This document shows, one piece after another, positions 8,924 to 19,777 of a stretch of 64,000 nt of DNA. How positions within the stretch are numbered: position 1 is the stretch's first letter; each line of letters begins with the position of its first letter. The stretch spans positions 1,798,001 through 1,862,000 of the forward strand of contig NZ_LT670844.1 of the NCBI RefSeq assembly GCF_900141755.1. The letters run 5' to 3'. Position numbers and translations under genes: made by a program. The notes beneath the pieces were generated by a model that worked only from the letters and a program-made list of their open reading frames with translations, did not search any database and had not been told where the DNA came from. Source of the stretch: Bradyrhizobium lablabi (GTDB lineage Bacteria; Pseudomonadota; Alphaproteobacteria; Rhizobiales; Xanthobacteraceae).

Positions 8924-9514
8924 TCAATAGGGCGGCGCCTTGCGGGCCCGTTGCGCTCTCGCGGCCTCGGTCCACCAGGCGAGATCATCGGCAAAGCGGG
9001 GGAATGCACGGTCGAGCAATCTGCCAGCTTCCCCGATTGGCTTGCCGTCGGCCGTAAGCGCCTCCGCGATCGGTCCGACCGTCAGCGTGCTCGAGATCAC
9101 GACCATGCCCATCTCGGACAAGGTTCCGTGCCAGATGAGACCCGACCGCGCTCCGGCGAGGCGACCGGCCGAATAGCTCGCGATCGCCGCCGGCCGCCAA
9201 AACCATTCCTCGAGGAAATGATCGGTCAGGTTTTTCAACCCGGGCTGCACCCCCCAATTATATTCGCCCGTGATAAAGACGAAGGCGTCCGCAGCGCGGA
9301 TTTTGGCGGCGAGCGTCGCCATGGCCGCTGGCGCCGTGCCGGGCGCATACTCCTTATACATGCGGTCCAGCATCGGCAGTCCGATCGCCTTGGCGTCGAT
9401 CAGCTCGACGTCTTCGCCGCGCCCGCGAAGTCCGGCCACCACATAGTCGGCGAGGCGGATGCCCATCCGATCGGAACGGTAGGAACCGTAGAAAACGAGG
9501 ACGCGATTGGTCAT
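8924..9514 (-). CDS. NADPH-dependent FMN reductase
   Basis: A 196-residue flavodoxin-fold oxidoreductase. The phosphate loop GSYRSDRMG (residues 10-18) binds the FMN phosphate, and [16 protein letters not shown] near residue 95 is the family's flavin-ring motif (usually PEYNxxxPGxLKNxxD). Members transfer electrons from NAD(P)H to FMN, quinones or azo compounds in the cytosol. The start at 9514 follows GGAGTTTAATCC. It is a separate unit: about 80 bp separates it from the HAD gene downstream, which has its own candidate operator, and the amino-acid permease upstream is divergent. Physiological substrate unknown. Confidence 0.88.
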   Translation of the reverse strand: MTNRVLVFYGSYRSDRMGIRLADYVVAGLRGRGEDVELIDAKAIGLPMLDRMYKEYAPGTAPAAMATLAAKIRAADAFVFITGEYNWGVQPGLKNLTDHFLEEWFWRPAAIASYSAGRLAGARSGLIWHGTLSEMGMVVISSTLTVGPIAEALTADGKPIGEAGRLLDRAFPRFADDLAWWTEAARAQRARKAPPY

Positions 9515-9615
9515 GGATTAAACTCCGGATCGCGATGGCGATGAATCTCGGCCCAAAGCGTATCGCCCGCGCTATAGTCTACGGCATTATTTCCGGCATG
9601 GGACATCCATCCGCC

Positions 9616-11100
9616 ATGGCAAATTTCTGGGCGCGCAAATCGACCGCCGATTTGTTGGACGAGGCCGCGCAGGGCGGAGGAGCGAACGGCGAGGCGCAGA
9701 CGCTGAAACGCACATTGTCGGCGCTGAACCTCGTCGCGCTCGGCATCGGCGGCATCATCGGCGCTGGAATCTTCGTGCTGACGGGGCACGCGGCCGCATC
9801 CTATGCGGGACCCGCGGTCGCGCTCTCGTTTGTCATCGGCGCGGTCGCCTGCGCCTTCGCAGGCCTGTGCTACGCTGAAATGTCGTCGGCCGTTCCGGTC
9901 AGCGGCAGCGCCTATACCTACGCTTACGCCACGCTCGGCGAGTTCGTCGCATGGATCATCGGCTGGGACCTGATCCTCGAATACGCAGTCGGCGCCACCA
10001 CGGTCGCGATCGGCTGGTCGGGCTATGTCGTCAGTTTTGCCAGGGATTTCGGGCTCGATCTGCCGACGCAATTTGTCTCCTCGCCCCTGACCTACGATCC
10101 CGCAGGCCACGCCTGGTCGTCCACCGGCGCGATCCTGAACGTCCCGGCTATCATCGTCATCGTCGTCATCACGGCACTCTTGGTCGCCGGCATCCGGGAG
10201 ACCGCGCGGTTCAACAATTTCATCGTCGCGATCAAGCTTATTGTGATCGTGCTCTTCATCGTATGCGCGGTGCGCGCGTTCGACACCAAAAACTGGATCG
10301 CGCCGAGCAATCCCGCAGGCAACTTCATCCCGCCCAACGCAGGCCCAGGAATTTACGGCTGGTCGGGCATGATGCGCGGCGCGGCGGTCGTGTTCTTCGC
10401 CTATATCGGTTTCGATGCAGTCTCGACCGCGGCGCAGGAGGCCAAAACGCCGATGCGGGATATGCCGATCGGCATTCTGGGATCGCTCGCGATCTGCTCG
10501 GTGCTGTACGTCGTCGTCAGCTTCGTGCTCACGGGGATCGTGCCCTACGACCGGTTGAACGTTCCCGATCCGATCGCGGTTGGGATCGATGCGGCAGGCG
10601 TTGGCTTTCTTTCGCCGCTGATCAAACTGGGCATCATTTTTGGTCTCACCTCGGTCATACTCGTCATGCTGCTGGCACAACCGAGAATCTTCCGCGCCAT
10701 GGCGCATGACGGCTTGCTGCCGGAGGTCGCGGCGAGCATCCATCCAACACTCCGCACGCCGCACGTCGCGACCATCTGGACCGGCGCGGTGGTGGCGGTT
10801 CTCGCCGGCCTGCTGCCGATCGGGCTGGTCGGCGAACTCGTCAGCATCGGGACGCTGTTTGCATTTGCCGTGGTATCGCTCGGCGTTCTCGTGCTGCGCA
10901 TCAACGAGCCGGAGCTCAACCGCCCGTTCAAGGCGCCGGCGATCTGGCTGGTCGGGCCCGCGGGAGCCGCGACCTCGCTGTTCCTGATGTTCAGCCTGCC
11001 GGCCGACACCTGGGTCAGGCTCGCGGTCTGGCTCGCGATCGGCCTTGTGATTTATTTTGCCTATGGCGCGCGACGCAGCCGGGTCATGGTCCACAGCTAG
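9616..11100 (+). CDS. APC-family amino acid permease
   Basis: A ~494-residue transporter with about 12 hydrophobic helices. The start of helix 1, [15 protein letters not shown], is the substrate-binding break typical of the cationic amino-acid transporter branch. The N-terminus [13 protein letters not shown] is a conserved cytoplasmic lead-in, and I use the ATG at 9616 on that basis; upstream in-frame ATGs at 9535 and 9598 are possible. It imports amino acids by proton symport or exchange at the inner membrane. It is divergent from the FMN reductase, and a small membrane protein gene follows 20 bp downstream. Confidence 0.9.
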   Translation: MANFWARKSTADLLDEAAQGGGANGEAQTLKRTLSALNLVALGIGGIIGAGIFVLTGHAAASYAGPAVALSFVIGAVACAFAGLCYAEMSSAVPVSGSAYTYAYATLGEFVAWIIGWDLILEYAVGATTVAIGWSGYVVSFARDFGLDLPTQFVSSPLTYDPAGHAWSSTGAILNVPAIIVIVVITALLVAGIRETARFNNFIVAIKLIVIVLFIVCAVRAFDTKNWIAPSNPAGNFIPPNAGPGIYGWSGMMRGAAVVFFAYIGFDAVSTAAQEAKTPMRDMPIGILGSLAICSVLYVVVSFVLTGIVPYDRLNVPDPIAVGIDAAGVGFLSPLIKLGIIFGLTSVILVMLLAQPRIFRAMAHDGLLPEVAASIHPTLRTPHVATIWTGAVVAVLAGLLPIGLVGELVSIGTLFAFAVVSLGVLVLRINEPELNRPFKAPAIWLVGPAGAATSLFLMFSLPADTWVRLAVWLAIGLVIYFAYGARRSRVMVHS

Positions 11101-11119
11101 CAAGGGAGTGAATACAGTC

Positions 11120-11665
11120 ATGAGCAGCAGCGAGAATACGGCGCGACTTGAACCTCGATCGGCAATGGCGTCAGACGCGGCGGGCGCTCGCGACCGGGCA
11201 TCGATGATCCGCGCCGGTGTGATCGGCGGATTGACCGGCGGCGTGATCATCTGGATCTACGAGGCCATCGTCTGGGTCGGGGTGCAGCATCTGTTGCCCT
11301 TGGCCGGCATTCCGCGCAACGCGACGGGCCTCGTATTCGGCAAGCAAGTACAGGACCAGCTCGGAATCGCCGCATATTTCCTCGGCACCGCCATCCATTT
11401 CTTTTTCACGATCGCCTGGGGCGTGCTGTTCGCTTACCTGTGGCCCTACTTCCGCCGCCAGGGTTACGAGGCGACCTTCGTTGCGCTGTTTTATGCGGTC
11501 ATCATCTGGATCGTGATGCATGCCGCGATCATGGTCGCCACCACCAGCCATCCCGATTATTTCGACCCGATGGTGGTGATCGGCGGTTTCATGTCGCATC
11601 TGTTCTACACGGTGCCGCTGGCGCTGGTCGTCAAACGGCGGCTTGCGGCGGAGGCAACCGGCTAA
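11120..11665 (+). CDS. Conserved hypothetical membrane protein (four-helix)
   Basis: A 181-residue protein with four likely membrane helices (about residues 34-56, 79-105, 116-140 and 150-170). Before them is a polar, disordered ~30-residue N-terminus. The start at 11120 follows AAGGGAGTG. It is separated from the permease by only 20 bp and is probably co-transcribed. No catalytic motif is visible. I recognise it only as a type of small membrane protein common in Bradyrhizobium; no function is assigned. Confidence 0.75.
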   Translation: MSSSENTARLEPRSAMASDAAGARDRASMIRAGVIGGLTGGVIIWIYEAIVWVGVQHLLPLAGIPRNATGLVFGKQVQDQLGIAAYFLGTAIHFFFTIAWGVLFAYLWPYFRRQGYEATFVALFYAVIIWIVMHAAIMVATTSHPDYFDPMVVIGGFMSHLFYTVPLALVVKRRLAAEATG

Positions 11666-11706
11666 GGTCCGGGATCACGGGCACTTCGGTGGACAAAGCT
11701 TATCGC

Positions 11707-14457
11707 TCACCCAAATCCGACCGCTCGATTGGCTACCATGCGGCGCCAAGCTTCGATGATGTACCGTCGGGCCTCCGCCGGGTCGAAGCGTGATCCGAGC
11801 GTGGTCGCCGATTCGAAGGCAGGGTTACCCAGCCTGGCCTTTGCTTTCTCGACGGCATTTCGCGCCGACCGGTCGAGCTTCAACGGCGACGCGTTGAGAG
11901 CGCCTGCCAATACGGCAAGTTCTTCATCCGCCTCCAGATCGCCAAGACGCAAGATGATCGAACGGATCGTCAGCCAAGTGTATAACGTTGCTCCGTGGCT
12001 CGGAAGTTCAATCAGTGAACGAACATAAATGTCCAACGCCTCGGCTGGCGGAGCACTCGCCGCTTGCAGGTCAGCGATCAGCTGTTTGACCCTTTGCGCT
12101 CCAAGATGATTGCCCGCCATTTTGGCCCAAACGGCAGCCGTTTGGTATTCATCGATGGCGACGTTGGGATCCTGGGCTACACCTCCGCGCGCGAAGTGGA
12201 TGTAGCCCATCAGGGTCGGCTGCAAAATGGCTTGTCCAACTTCGGTGACTTCCCTGGCTAGTTCGCCGGCACCTTGCAAATCTCCGGTCCGCGCTTTGAT
12301 AGAAGCGATCATGCAGAGCGACATGACCTCACACGGAATATTTTTGGCGCTGCGCGCCTGCTCGACTGCCGCCGCGAGATGCTCGATGCAGCCCTTCAGG
12401 TCCCCGGACCACTGGGCCATTTGCCCCAGCACATGGGAAAGCCATCCTTGACTGGATTGCATCCCGAGAGCTTCGGCTCGCAAACCCCGTTCGACGAAAG
12501 CGGTGGCGCTTGCCTGATCTCCTCCATGGTGGAAAGCGTGCCCGGCCGCGCCAGCAAGCAGGAGGGGCGCCTGATCGAGCTTATCGGCGCCGGGTCGAGC
12601 CATGATCTGCTCGTACCAATTGCCGGTTTCCGCGCCTCGGTGCCAGTAGTTGAACAGGAACAGAGGGACAGCCAGGTCCGCGGCCAGTTTCAGATCGCGC
12701 GTAATGGCCCGATCGAAAGCAGCCCGCAAGTTGGGCATATCATCGTAGATCGCGTTCGCGGCCTTGCCCTCATTGATACCAGCGATTTGTTCGCCTAGTT
12801 GCCGAGCTCGGGATGCGTAGACTTCCCCATGTCGGGTTTCGACGGTCTGTAGCAAACCGGCTCGGTCGAGTTGCTCCCGTCCGAAAGCCTGGACTGTTTG
12901 GAGCATTCGCAATCGTGGCTGGTTTCCCGTGGACCGGCACAAGAGCGAGGTTTCGATCAACTTGTCGATCCCGCGGAGCGCGTCGGATTCACTGGGCATA
13001 TCGCCCGCACAGATAGCGAGGGCCTGTTCTTCGTGGAAAGAGCCGGAGAGTGCCGATAGCCGCTGAAGAACCCGACGGCTGTTGAAATCCAGAAGATCAT
13101 ATGACCATTCGAGCGTGTTTCGAAGCGTTCGGTGGCGGCCGGGTCGTCCCCGAAAGCTGCCTGCGTACAAATCAAGCGGTTTGGTTACCCCGCTTTCAAT
13201 GCTCTCCAGTGAATGCTGGCGGAGCTGGGCGGCCGCGATCTCGATGGCGAGAGGAATGAAATCGACGCTGGCGCAAATCCTCTCGATCGCAGCAAGATCT
13301 TCAAGGCTCGGTTGGAACCGGTGCTCTGCCAAGCGGCCTCGTTCGATGAAAAGACGGAAGGCCGCCGATTGTCCCAAGCGGTCCCGCGAACGCGAATCCA
13401 GGGACGGGACCTCGTAGATAGCCTCGCCCTCTACACCGAGCGTGCCGCGGCTGGTGTTGATCAAAAATACTTCGCCGCAGGCCGAGCCGAGTTCGGTGAC
13501 CGCGTCGGCGATTGGGTCGAGCACATGTTCGCAATTGTCCATCACCAATATGGCGCGCGCCCCGTGCAGGCGTTCGAGCACCTGCACTCGCGGATGCACG
13601 CCGGGCGATGGTGGAATCAGAAGAGCCTCTGCTATGGCGGGCCAAACCTCTCTGTCCCGCTCGAGCGCTGAGAGATCAACAAGCCAGGCGCCACCTGAGA
13701 AGGACGGTTCCAGCGAACGGGCAAATTCCATTGCAAGCCGGGTTTTGCCGATACCGCCCGGACCGACGAGAGTGATCAATCTCGACTTGAGTGCCAGTTC
13801 GGCCAGTTCTTCCAGCTCCCGTTCACGGCCGAGAAAGGAGCTCAGATTGGCGGGCAAATTGCCTCCGGCGCTCTCCCGTTTGCCGCCAATCGGCGGGAAG
13901 GTGCTCGGCAGGTCCGATGCGCAGACCTGGTGCACACGGATAGGTTCGATGCCCTTGAAATGGTGTTCGCCAAGATCGGCCAGCTGGAAGGGCGACTGAA
14001 CCGGTTCGCTTGCCAGCCGCTGGACCGTGACATCCGACAGCAGGATCTGATCGGCGTTCGCGGCGCTTTGCAATCGTGTGGCGGTCGGCAGAGCGGGACC
14101 AAAATAGTCATTCGCGCCCCTCGCCCGCGTCGGTCCTGTGTCAATACCGAACCTTACCTGAAGCCGGCCGGTCGGGCCCCACGCAACGCGACGCATCTCG
14201 CGCTGCGCTTCGATCGCGGCCATCACCGCGTCCACCGGACGGTCGAATGCCGCCAACACGCCGTCGCCCGTGCTTCTGAAGGGGTCGCCGGAATGACGAC
14301 GGATCGAGGTATGAAGGATCTGATCGTGCAGATCCATCGCGCCCATCATGTCGTTCGGAAAGCGGCGAAGAAGACCGGTGCTGCCGACGATGTCGGTTGT
14401 GAGAATGGTTCGTTCGCGGCTCTCGGACGGTATCTCTAACGATTGGGTCCTGGTCAT
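11707..14457 (-). CDS. Cyclase-domain STAND ATPase with TPR-like C-terminus
   Basis: A 916-residue multidomain signalling protein. Residues ~15-175 form a class III nucleotide cyclase domain with both metal-binding Asp residues (Asp22 in TTDIVGST, Asp65 in TGDGV). The transition-state Asn of the usual VNRAARL motif is Pro124, while Arg128 is kept, so activity is doubtful. Residues ~205-460 are an NB-ARC-like ATPase with Walker A GPGGIGKT (232-239) and Walker B ILVMDNCEHVL. The rest is helical and TPR-like. No LuxR helix-turn-helix is visible at the end. The ATG at 14457 is preferred to a GTG at 14463. It stands alone between convergent and tRNA neighbours; its signal is unknown. Confidence 0.88.
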   Translation of the reverse strand: MTRTQSLEIPSESRERTILTTDIVGSTGLLRRFPNDMMGAMDLHDQILHTSIRRHSGDPFRSTGDGVLAAFDRPVDAVMAAIEAQREMRRVAWGPTGRLQVRFGIDTGPTRARGANDYFGPALPTATRLQSAANADQILLSDVTVQRLASEPVQSPFQLADLGEHHFKGIEPIRVHQVCASDLPSTFPPIGGKRESAGGNLPANLSSFLGRERELEELAELALKSRLITLVGPGGIGKTRLAMEFARSLEPSFSGGAWLVDLSALERDREVWPAIAEALLIPPSPGVHPRVQVLERLHGARAILVMDNCEHVLDPIADAVTELGSACGEVFLINTSRGTLGVEGEAIYEVPSLDSRSRDRLGQSAAFRLFIERGRLAEHRFQPSLEDLAAIERICASVDFIPLAIEIAAAQLRQHSLESIESGVTKPLDLYAGSFRGRPGRHRTLRNTLEWSYDLLDFNSRRVLQRLSALSGSFHEEQALAICAGDMPSESDALRGIDKLIETSLLCRSTGNQPRLRMLQTVQAFGREQLDRAGLLQTVETRHGEVYASRARQLGEQIAGINEGKAANAIYDDMPNLRAAFDRAITRDLKLAADLAVPLFLFNYWHRGAETGNWYEQIMARPGADKLDQAPLLLAGAAGHAFHHGGDQASATAFVERGLRAEALGMQSSQGWLSHVLGQMAQWSGDLKGCIEHLAAAVEQARSAKNIPCEVMSLCMIASIKARTGDLQGAGELAREVTEVGQAILQPTLMGYIHFARGGVAQDPNVAIDEYQTAAVWAKMAGNHLGAQRVKQLIADLQAASAPPAEALDIYVRSLIELPSHGATLYTWLTIRSIILRLGDLEADEELAVLAGALNASPLKLDRSARNAVEKAKARLGNPAFESATTLGSRFDPAEARRYIIEAWRRMVANRAVGFG

Positions 14458-14589
14458 GGACACGGGCTCAAGGTATCGGCATACATCTTTCCCAACGTCG
14501 GAAGCGAAGCACCAACACGCCCACTTCCACGCCGTTCGGCCCAGAAACCGGCTGAACGCGGGATCGGCGCCTCGCCATCGCGGACAGCC

Positions 14590-14664
14590 TGGCTGGGGCG
14601 GGAGGATTCGAACCTCCGTATGGTGGAATCAAAATCCACTGCCTTACCACTTGGCGACGCCCCA
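14590..14664 (-). tRNA. tRNA-Gln (anticodon TTG)
   Basis: The minus strand reads as a complete cloverleaf. A 7-bp acceptor stem pairs TGGGGCG with CGCCCCA. The T-loop is GGTTCGAATCC. The anticodon arm is GTGGA-TTTTGAT-TCCAC with anticodon TTG, which reads CAA (Gln). Discriminator G and an encoded CCA follow (14593-14590). It lies between the cyclase/ATPase gene (133 bp downstream) and the acyl-CoA dehydrogenase gene. Confidence 0.95.
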
Positions 14665-14947
14665 ATATGCGGTCCGGAACGAGGCCACCGGCCCCCTCTG
14701 GCATCGCCGGTCTATAGAGGGAGTTGAGCCATTTCAACAGCCGTGAGGCCAAATTCCGGTTGAATTGGAGGCGACGTTTCATTCCCTTGCGATGAGGCGT
14801 GCCGCCACGCCAATTGGTCGCCTTTTCGGGGTCAAAACGGCGCTGCCTCCGGGCGTCGCAAGGCTCGATTTGACCCGGTGGAGAGTTGAGAGCGAGGCGG
14901 TTTCGTGAGAAGACGGCAGCCCTGTCCCAGTCTACCGAGAGACGGTC

Positions 14948-16732
14948 ATGACCTACCGCGCGCCGATCAACGACATGCTGCTCGCCCTTAACCATGGCGC
15001 CGGCCTCGAGGCCGCCGTGAAGGCCGGCCATTACGGCGATTTCGATGCCGACATCACCGCCGCCGTGCTGGAGGAAGCCGGAAAATTCGCCTCCGACGTC
15101 TTGGCACCACTCAATCGCGTCGGCGACGAGCACGGCATCAAGCTCGAGGCCGACAAGGTCATCACCGCCCCCGGCTGGCCCGACGCCTATCAGCGCTGGT
15201 CGGCGGCGGGCTGGAACGCGGTGTCCGGCCCGGAGGCGTTCGGCGGCCAGGGGCTGCCGCTCGCGATCAACGCCGCCTGCACCGAAATCTGGAGCGCGTC
15301 GAACATCGCCTTCGGCCTTTGCCCGCTCCTGACGCTCTCCGCGATCGAGGCGCTCGACGCCCATGGCAGCGCGGAGTTGAAAAAAATCTATCTCGAAAAG
15401 CTCATCTCGGGCGAATGGACCGGCACCATGCAGCTCACCGAGCCGCAGGCCGGTTCGGATGTCGGCGCGCTGCGCACCCGTGCCGAGCGTGCTCCCGACG
15501 GCAGCTACCGCATCAAGGGCACAAAAATCTTCATCACCTATGGCGACCACGACATGACCGATAACATCGTGCATTTTGTACTTGCACGATTGCCGGACGC
15601 GCCGGCGGGCACCAAGGGCATCTCGCTGTTTCTGATTCCAAAACTCCTCGTCAACGCCGACGGTTCGCTGGGCCTGCGCAACGACATCTATGCCAGCGGC
15701 GTCGAGCACAAGCTCGGCATGCATGCGTCCCCGACCTGCACCATGACCATGGGCGATAAAGGCGGCGCGATCGGCTACCTGATCGGCGAAGAAAACAAGG
15801 GCATGCAGTGCATGTTCACGATGATGAACCAGGCCCGGCTCGGCGTCGGCCTCGAAGGCGTCGGCATCGCCGACCGTGCCTATCAGCAGGCGCTGGCGTT
15901 CGCGCAGGAGCGGCGCCAGGGCCGCGCCGTCGGCAAAGCGGGCGATGGCTCGGACCCCATCATCGTGCATCCCGACGTCAAGCGTATGCTGATGCAGATG
16001 CGCGCGCTCACCGCGGCGGCGCGGACGATTTGTTACGCCACGGCAGTGGCGCTCGATATTTCGGTGCGCGCCAAGGATGCAAAAGTGCGCAGCGAGGCCG
16101 CGGCGCGCGGCGCGCTGCTGACGCCCATCGCAAAAGCGTTCTCCACCGACATCGGCAATGAGGTCGCTTCCCTCGGCGTGCAGGTCCATGGCGGCATGGG
16201 TTTTGTCGAGGAAACCGGTGCCGCGCAGCATCTGCGCGATGCCCGCATCACCCCGATCTATGAGGGCACCAACGGCATCCAGTCGATCGATCTCGTGACC
16301 CGCAAACTCGCGGCCAATGGCGGCGCCTCGGTCTGGGGCCTGCTCGGCGAATTGACTTCGATCGTCAAGCGGGTCGAAGCCTCCAACAATCCCGCCTTCG
16401 GCACCACGGGGCCAAAACTGCGCGACGCGCTGGCGTCGCTGGAGCGCACCAGCAAATGGCTGCTCGAGCGCGTCACGTCTGCACCGAACGATGCGCTCGC
16501 CGGCGCGACGCCGTATCTCAGACTGTTCGGCTCGACGCTCGGCGGCTGCATGCTGGCGAACGAGGCGCTTGCCGCGCGTGATCTCGGCGAAGGCGCTGGC
16601 GATCCGGCGCGCTACGTCACGCTCGCGCGATTCTTTGCCGAGAACATTTCGGTGCAGGCGCCTTCGCTCGAGCGCGCCGTGATCGACAGCGCCGAGGCGG
16701 TCAACGGCGCGGATGCGGTGCTGTTGGCGTAA
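14948..16732 (+). CDS. Acyl-CoA dehydrogenase, long (594-aa) type
   Basis: An FAD-dependent acyl-CoA dehydrogenase of the ~590-residue class with an extra C-terminal domain. MQLTEPQAGSDVGAL near residue 163 is the FAD/substrate signature, and YEGTNGIQSIDLV near 438 carries the expected catalytic Glu. QVHGGMGFVEE is the C-terminal FAD motif. It introduces the alpha-beta double bond in fatty acyl-CoA during beta-oxidation, passing electrons to ETF. GAGAGACGGTC precedes the ATG. It is monocistronic: a tRNA lies upstream and a convergent glycogen gene pair lies downstream, behind a long inverted repeat. Confidence 0.93.
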   Translation: MTYRAPINDMLLALNHGAGLEAAVKAGHYGDFDADITAAVLEEAGKFASDVLAPLNRVGDEHGIKLEADKVITAPGWPDAYQRWSAAGWNAVSGPEAFGGQGLPLAINAACTEIWSASNIAFGLCPLLTLSAIEALDAHGSAELKKIYLEKLISGEWTGTMQLTEPQAGSDVGALRTRAERAPDGSYRIKGTKIFITYGDHDMTDNIVHFVLARLPDAPAGTKGISLFLIPKLLVNADGSLGLRNDIYASGVEHKLGMHASPTCTMTMGDKGGAIGYLIGEENKGMQCMFTMMNQARLGVGLEGVGIADRAYQQALAFAQERRQGRAVGKAGDGSDPIIVHPDVKRMLMQMRALTAAARTICYATAVALDISVRAKDAKVRSEAAARGALLTPIAKAFSTDIGNEVASLGVQVHGGMGFVEETGAAQHLRDARITPIYEGTNGIQSIDLVTRKLAANGGASVWGLLGELTSIVKRVEASNNPAFGTTGPKLRDALASLERTSKWLLERVTSAPNDALAGATPYLRLFGSTLGGCMLANEALAARDLGEGAGDPARYVTLARFFAENISVQAPSLERAVIDSAEAVNGADAVLLA

Positions 16733-16744
16733 CACTCTCCACCC

Positions 16745-16866
16745 GTCGTCCCGGCGAACGCCGGGACCCATAACCACTAATCTTAGTTGCGAATGGGATT
16801 GCGGCCCCAGCACCACGCAACAATAGACATTCGTGGTTATGGGTCCCGGCTCAAGGCCGGGACGAC
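16745..16866. repeat. Long inverted repeat between convergent genes
   Basis: Arms 16745-16776 and 16834-16866 are nearly perfect inverted copies (GTCGTCCCGG...TAACCA against TGGTTA...CCGGGACGAC), separated by ~57 bp. Each arm is itself a small CCGG-flanked hairpin. It fits a REP-like intergenic palindrome and could serve as a bidirectional terminator for the acyl-CoA dehydrogenase and glgA. Confidence 0.75.
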
Positions 16867-16940
16867 GTAAATTTTTCCTGATGCAATTTTCAAACAGCCA
16901 AAGCAGTTCAGACACTCCTCCGCATTCTCGCCACGGCGTG

Positions 16941-18389
16941 TCATGGTCTCGCAACCTGACGATACAGATCGGCATAATGGCGCGCGGGATCGTGCCACGA
17001 TACATCGACGGTCATGCCATTCCTCTGCATCCCCAGCCAAACCGGCTTGTCGTGAAACATCGCTTTGGCGCGGCGAATGGCGCCGCCGAGAGCTTCGCTC
17101 GTCACCGGCGAGAACTGAATTCCAGTCGCGGCATTTCCGGCGATGGTGGCCTCGTTGGCGTCAATGACGGTATCCGCTAGTCCCCCGACGCGGGAAACCA
17201 CGGGTACAGCGCCATATCGTAAGGCACACATCTGGGTCAGTCCGCACGGCTCGAACCGTGACGGGACCAGGAGCGCATCAGAGCCTGCCTGAATGAGATG
17301 GGCCAAGTTCTCGTCGTAGCCGATGAAAACGCCGATCTGGTCCGGATGAGATTTCGCAGCCGCGCGAAATTGTTCCTGAAGGTCTACTTCGCCACTCCCA
17401 AGCAGGACCAATTGCACGCCCTCGCCCAAGATAAGCGGCAGATTTTGTAAGAGTAGGTCGAGCCCCTTCTGCCAGGAGAGGCGACTGATAACTCCGAGCA
17501 AATATGCATCGGGCGCGGGGGTAAGACCGAAACGTCTTTGCAAGGCCGCTTTATTCGCCGCGCGAGCAGCAAGCGAGGTTACGCTGAAAGGCGAGGCAAT
17601 GTGCGGATCAGTCGCGGGATTCCATACGGAAGTGTCGATACCGTTGAGGATACCGCTGAGGACATCCGACCGCGCACGCAGCAATCCATCGAGCCCCATG
17701 CCCGCCTCGCCTTGCTGGATTTCGCGCGCATAGGTGGGCGACACCGTGGTGATGCGATCGGCGAATTGCAACCCGGCTTTCAAAAAGCTGATCCCGCCAT
17801 AATATTCAACCCCGTCAATTGAAAAGGATTGAGGGGGCAATCCGATCTCGCTCAACAACTCGCTGGGGAATCGTCCTTGAAAGGCGAGGTTGTGAACGGT
17901 CATGATCGAGCCCGGCCGCGGTCGCCCGCTGTAGTGCAAAAAGGCATGGGTCAAGGCGGCCTGCCAGTCGTGGGCATGGACGACCTGCGGAACGAATGTC
18001 GGGATAGCACCCTGGCCGATCTCGGCAGCCGTTCGCGCTAGCGCTGCGAAACGCAGCGCGTTGTCGGGCCAGTCGGCGCCGTCGGGCGCAACGTAGGGAT
18101 TTCCCGGACGTGCGAACAGATGCGGCGCGTCGAGTACGAACAAGTCGAGGTCAGCCACAGAACAGCCGAGAACGCGCGCGGGTCCGCCATAACAGTCCGG
18201 CAGGTTGAGGACTTCAACCCCTCCACCAAGCCCATCAAGCACATCGGGATATCCCGGCACCAAAGTGCGCGTCTCGATGCCTTCAGCCTTCAAGGCCAGC
18301 GGCAGCGCACCCGTCACATCAGCAAGGCCACCGGTCTTGATAAGCGGAAAAATCTCCGAGGCGACCGCAAGCGCACGCAAAGGCTTCAT
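16941..18389 (-). CDS. glgA: Glycogen synthase (ADP-glucose type)
   Basis: A 482-residue GT5 glucosyltransferase. It has the ADP-glucose-binding KTGGLADV at residues 18-25, the acceptor-domain [13 protein letters not shown], and the C-terminal nucleotide-sugar region [10 protein letters not shown] followed by the second GGLADTV. It extends alpha-1,4-glucan chains from ADP-glucose. Its ATG (18389) overlaps the TGA of glgC by 4 bp (ATGA), so the two enzymes of glycogen synthesis are translationally coupled in pathway order. No glgB, glgP or glgX gene is in the window. Confidence 0.96.
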   Translation of the reverse strand: MKPLRALAVASEIFPLIKTGGLADVTGALPLALKAEGIETRTLVPGYPDVLDGLGGGVEVLNLPDCYGGPARVLGCSVADLDLFVLDAPHLFARPGNPYVAPDGADWPDNALRFAALARTAAEIGQGAIPTFVPQVVHAHDWQAALTHAFLHYSGRPRPGSIMTVHNLAFQGRFPSELLSEIGLPPQSFSIDGVEYYGGISFLKAGLQFADRITTVSPTYAREIQQGEAGMGLDGLLRARSDVLSGILNGIDTSVWNPATDPHIASPFSVTSLAARAANKAALQRRFGLTPAPDAYLLGVISRLSWQKGLDLLLQNLPLILGEGVQLVLLGSGEVDLQEQFRAAAKSHPDQIGVFIGYDENLAHLIQAGSDALLVPSRFEPCGLTQMCALRYGAVPVVSRVGGLADTVIDANEATIAGNAATGIQFSPVTSEALGGAIRRAKAMFHDKPVWLGMQRNGMTVDVSWHDPARHYADLYRQVARP

Positions 18390-19648
18390 GCCGACAACCT
18401 GTCGATCATCGGCTGGTTAATCAGGCAGATGCCTTGCTCGGTGCGGCGAAATCGCTGGGCGTCATTTCCGGGATCTTCTCCCACCACCAATCCTTCCGGA
18501 ATCTGCACGCCTCTGTCGATGATGACATTTTTCAATCGTGTCCCCCGACCGATTTCGGCATAAGGCATGATCACTGCATTTTCGATTTGGGCATAAGAAT
18601 GAGCGCGCACACCGGTGAACAGCAGGGAACGCCGTATCGCAGCGCCGGAAATAATGCACCCTCCGGCGACAAGTGACGTCACTGCCTCGCCGCGCCGGCC
18701 ATCCTCATCATGAACGAATTTTGCAGGTGGCGTGATCTCGGCGTGGGTCCAGATCGGCCATGAGCGGTCATAGAGGTCAAGCTCGGGCAAGATGTCGGTG
18801 AGATCGATATTGGAAGCCCAATAGGCATCAAGCGTCCCTACGTCTCGCCAATAGCTGCGCGTGTCGTCGTTTGACCGGACGCAAGAGCGGCTGAAATGAT
18901 GAGCTACGGCGCGCCCGTGTTTGACAATATGTGGGATAACGTCCTTGCCGAAGTCATGGCTGGAATTTGGATCTTCCGCATCGCGTCGAAGCTCGTCGAA
19001 CAGGAATTTGGAATCGAAAACATAGATTCCCATGCTGGCCAGCGATATTTCGGGCTTCCCCGGCATAGAAGGCGGATCAGCCGGTTTTTCCAGGAACGAT
19101 TGGATCACGTCATGATCATCGACGTGGATGATCCCAAAGGCGCTGGCTTCGCTGCGCGGTACCTCCAGGCAGCCGATGGTCACGTCCGCGCCCTGCTCGA
19201 CATGCTGTTGCAGCATCGACTCATAGTCCATCTTGTAGATGTGGTCGCCGGCGAGCAGCACGATGAATCTCGCGTTGTGAGGCTCGACAATGTCGATGTT
19301 CTGATAGACCGCGTCGGCAGTCCCGAGATACCAGTTCTTCTCGGAAATGCGCTGGCTGGCCGGCAGAATGTCGAAGCTTTCGTTTCGCTCGGGGCGAAAG
19401 AAGTTCCAACCCATCTGCAAATGACGAATGAGGCTGTGGGCCTTGTATTGAGTGGCTATTGCGATGCGGCGGATGCCTGAATTCACCGCGTTGGAGAGGG
19501 CAAAATCAATGATGCGCGACTTGCCGCCAAAATACACGGCCGGTTTGGCGCGCCGATCGGTCAATTCCAAAAGCCTGGAGCCGCGTCCGCCGGCAAGAAC
19601 GAAGGCAAGGGCGTGACGCGCCAAGGGCTCGTTTCCGGCAGCCGGCAT
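18386..19648 (-). CDS. glgC: Glucose-1-phosphate adenylyltransferase
   Basis: A 420-residue ADP-glucose pyrophosphorylase. The nucleotide-binding loop [13 protein letters not shown], the allosteric/substrate segment [16 protein letters not shown], and the left-handed beta-helix C-terminus ([22 protein letters not shown]) are all present. It makes ADP-glucose from ATP and glucose-1-phosphate, the committed and usually allosterically controlled step of glycogen synthesis. The ATG at 19648 has a strong AGGGAGGATACC upstream; the open frame to 19678 is probably untranslated. It is first in a glgC-glgA operon. Confidence 0.96.
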   Translation of the reverse strand: MPAAGNEPLARHALAFVLAGGRGSRLLELTDRRAKPAVYFGGKSRIIDFALSNAVNSGIRRIAIATQYKAHSLIRHLQMGWNFFRPERNESFDILPASQRISEKNWYLGTADAVYQNIDIVEPHNARFIVLLAGDHIYKMDYESMLQQHVEQGADVTIGCLEVPRSEASAFGIIHVDDHDVIQSFLEKPADPPSMPGKPEISLASMGIYVFDSKFLFDELRRDAEDPNSSHDFGKDVIPHIVKHGRAVAHHFSRSCVRSNDDTRSYWRDVGTLDAYWASNIDLTDILPELDLYDRSWPIWTHAEITPPAKFVHDEDGRRGEAVTSLVAGGCIISGAAIRRSLLFTGVRAHSYAQIENAVIMPYAEIGRGTRLKNVIIDRGVQIPEGLVVGEDPGNDAQRFRRTEQGICLINQPMIDRLSA

Positions 19649-19777
19649 GGTATCCTCCCTGGAAACATTGTTACTCAAGTTTCTAGCGCGCTACGCGCGC
19701 GATTGTTTCAATGGATTAAAACACATTTTTTTGGTGGAACCACCTTAGCGCTTCCGCATGGCGCCGCAAGGAAGGGT

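Noticed and set aside
9511..11250. Long minus-strand open frame opposite the amino-acid permease
   Set aside because: It is rich in Arg, Asp and His with no membrane or domain features, and it lies exactly antisense to a convincing 12-helix permease. It is a GC-driven shadow.
14468..17005. 845-codon minus-strand open frame opposite the acyl-CoA dehydrogenase
   Set aside because: It is antisense to a complete acyl-CoA dehydrogenase and also crosses the tRNA-Gln and an intergenic repeat. The composition is that of a shadow.
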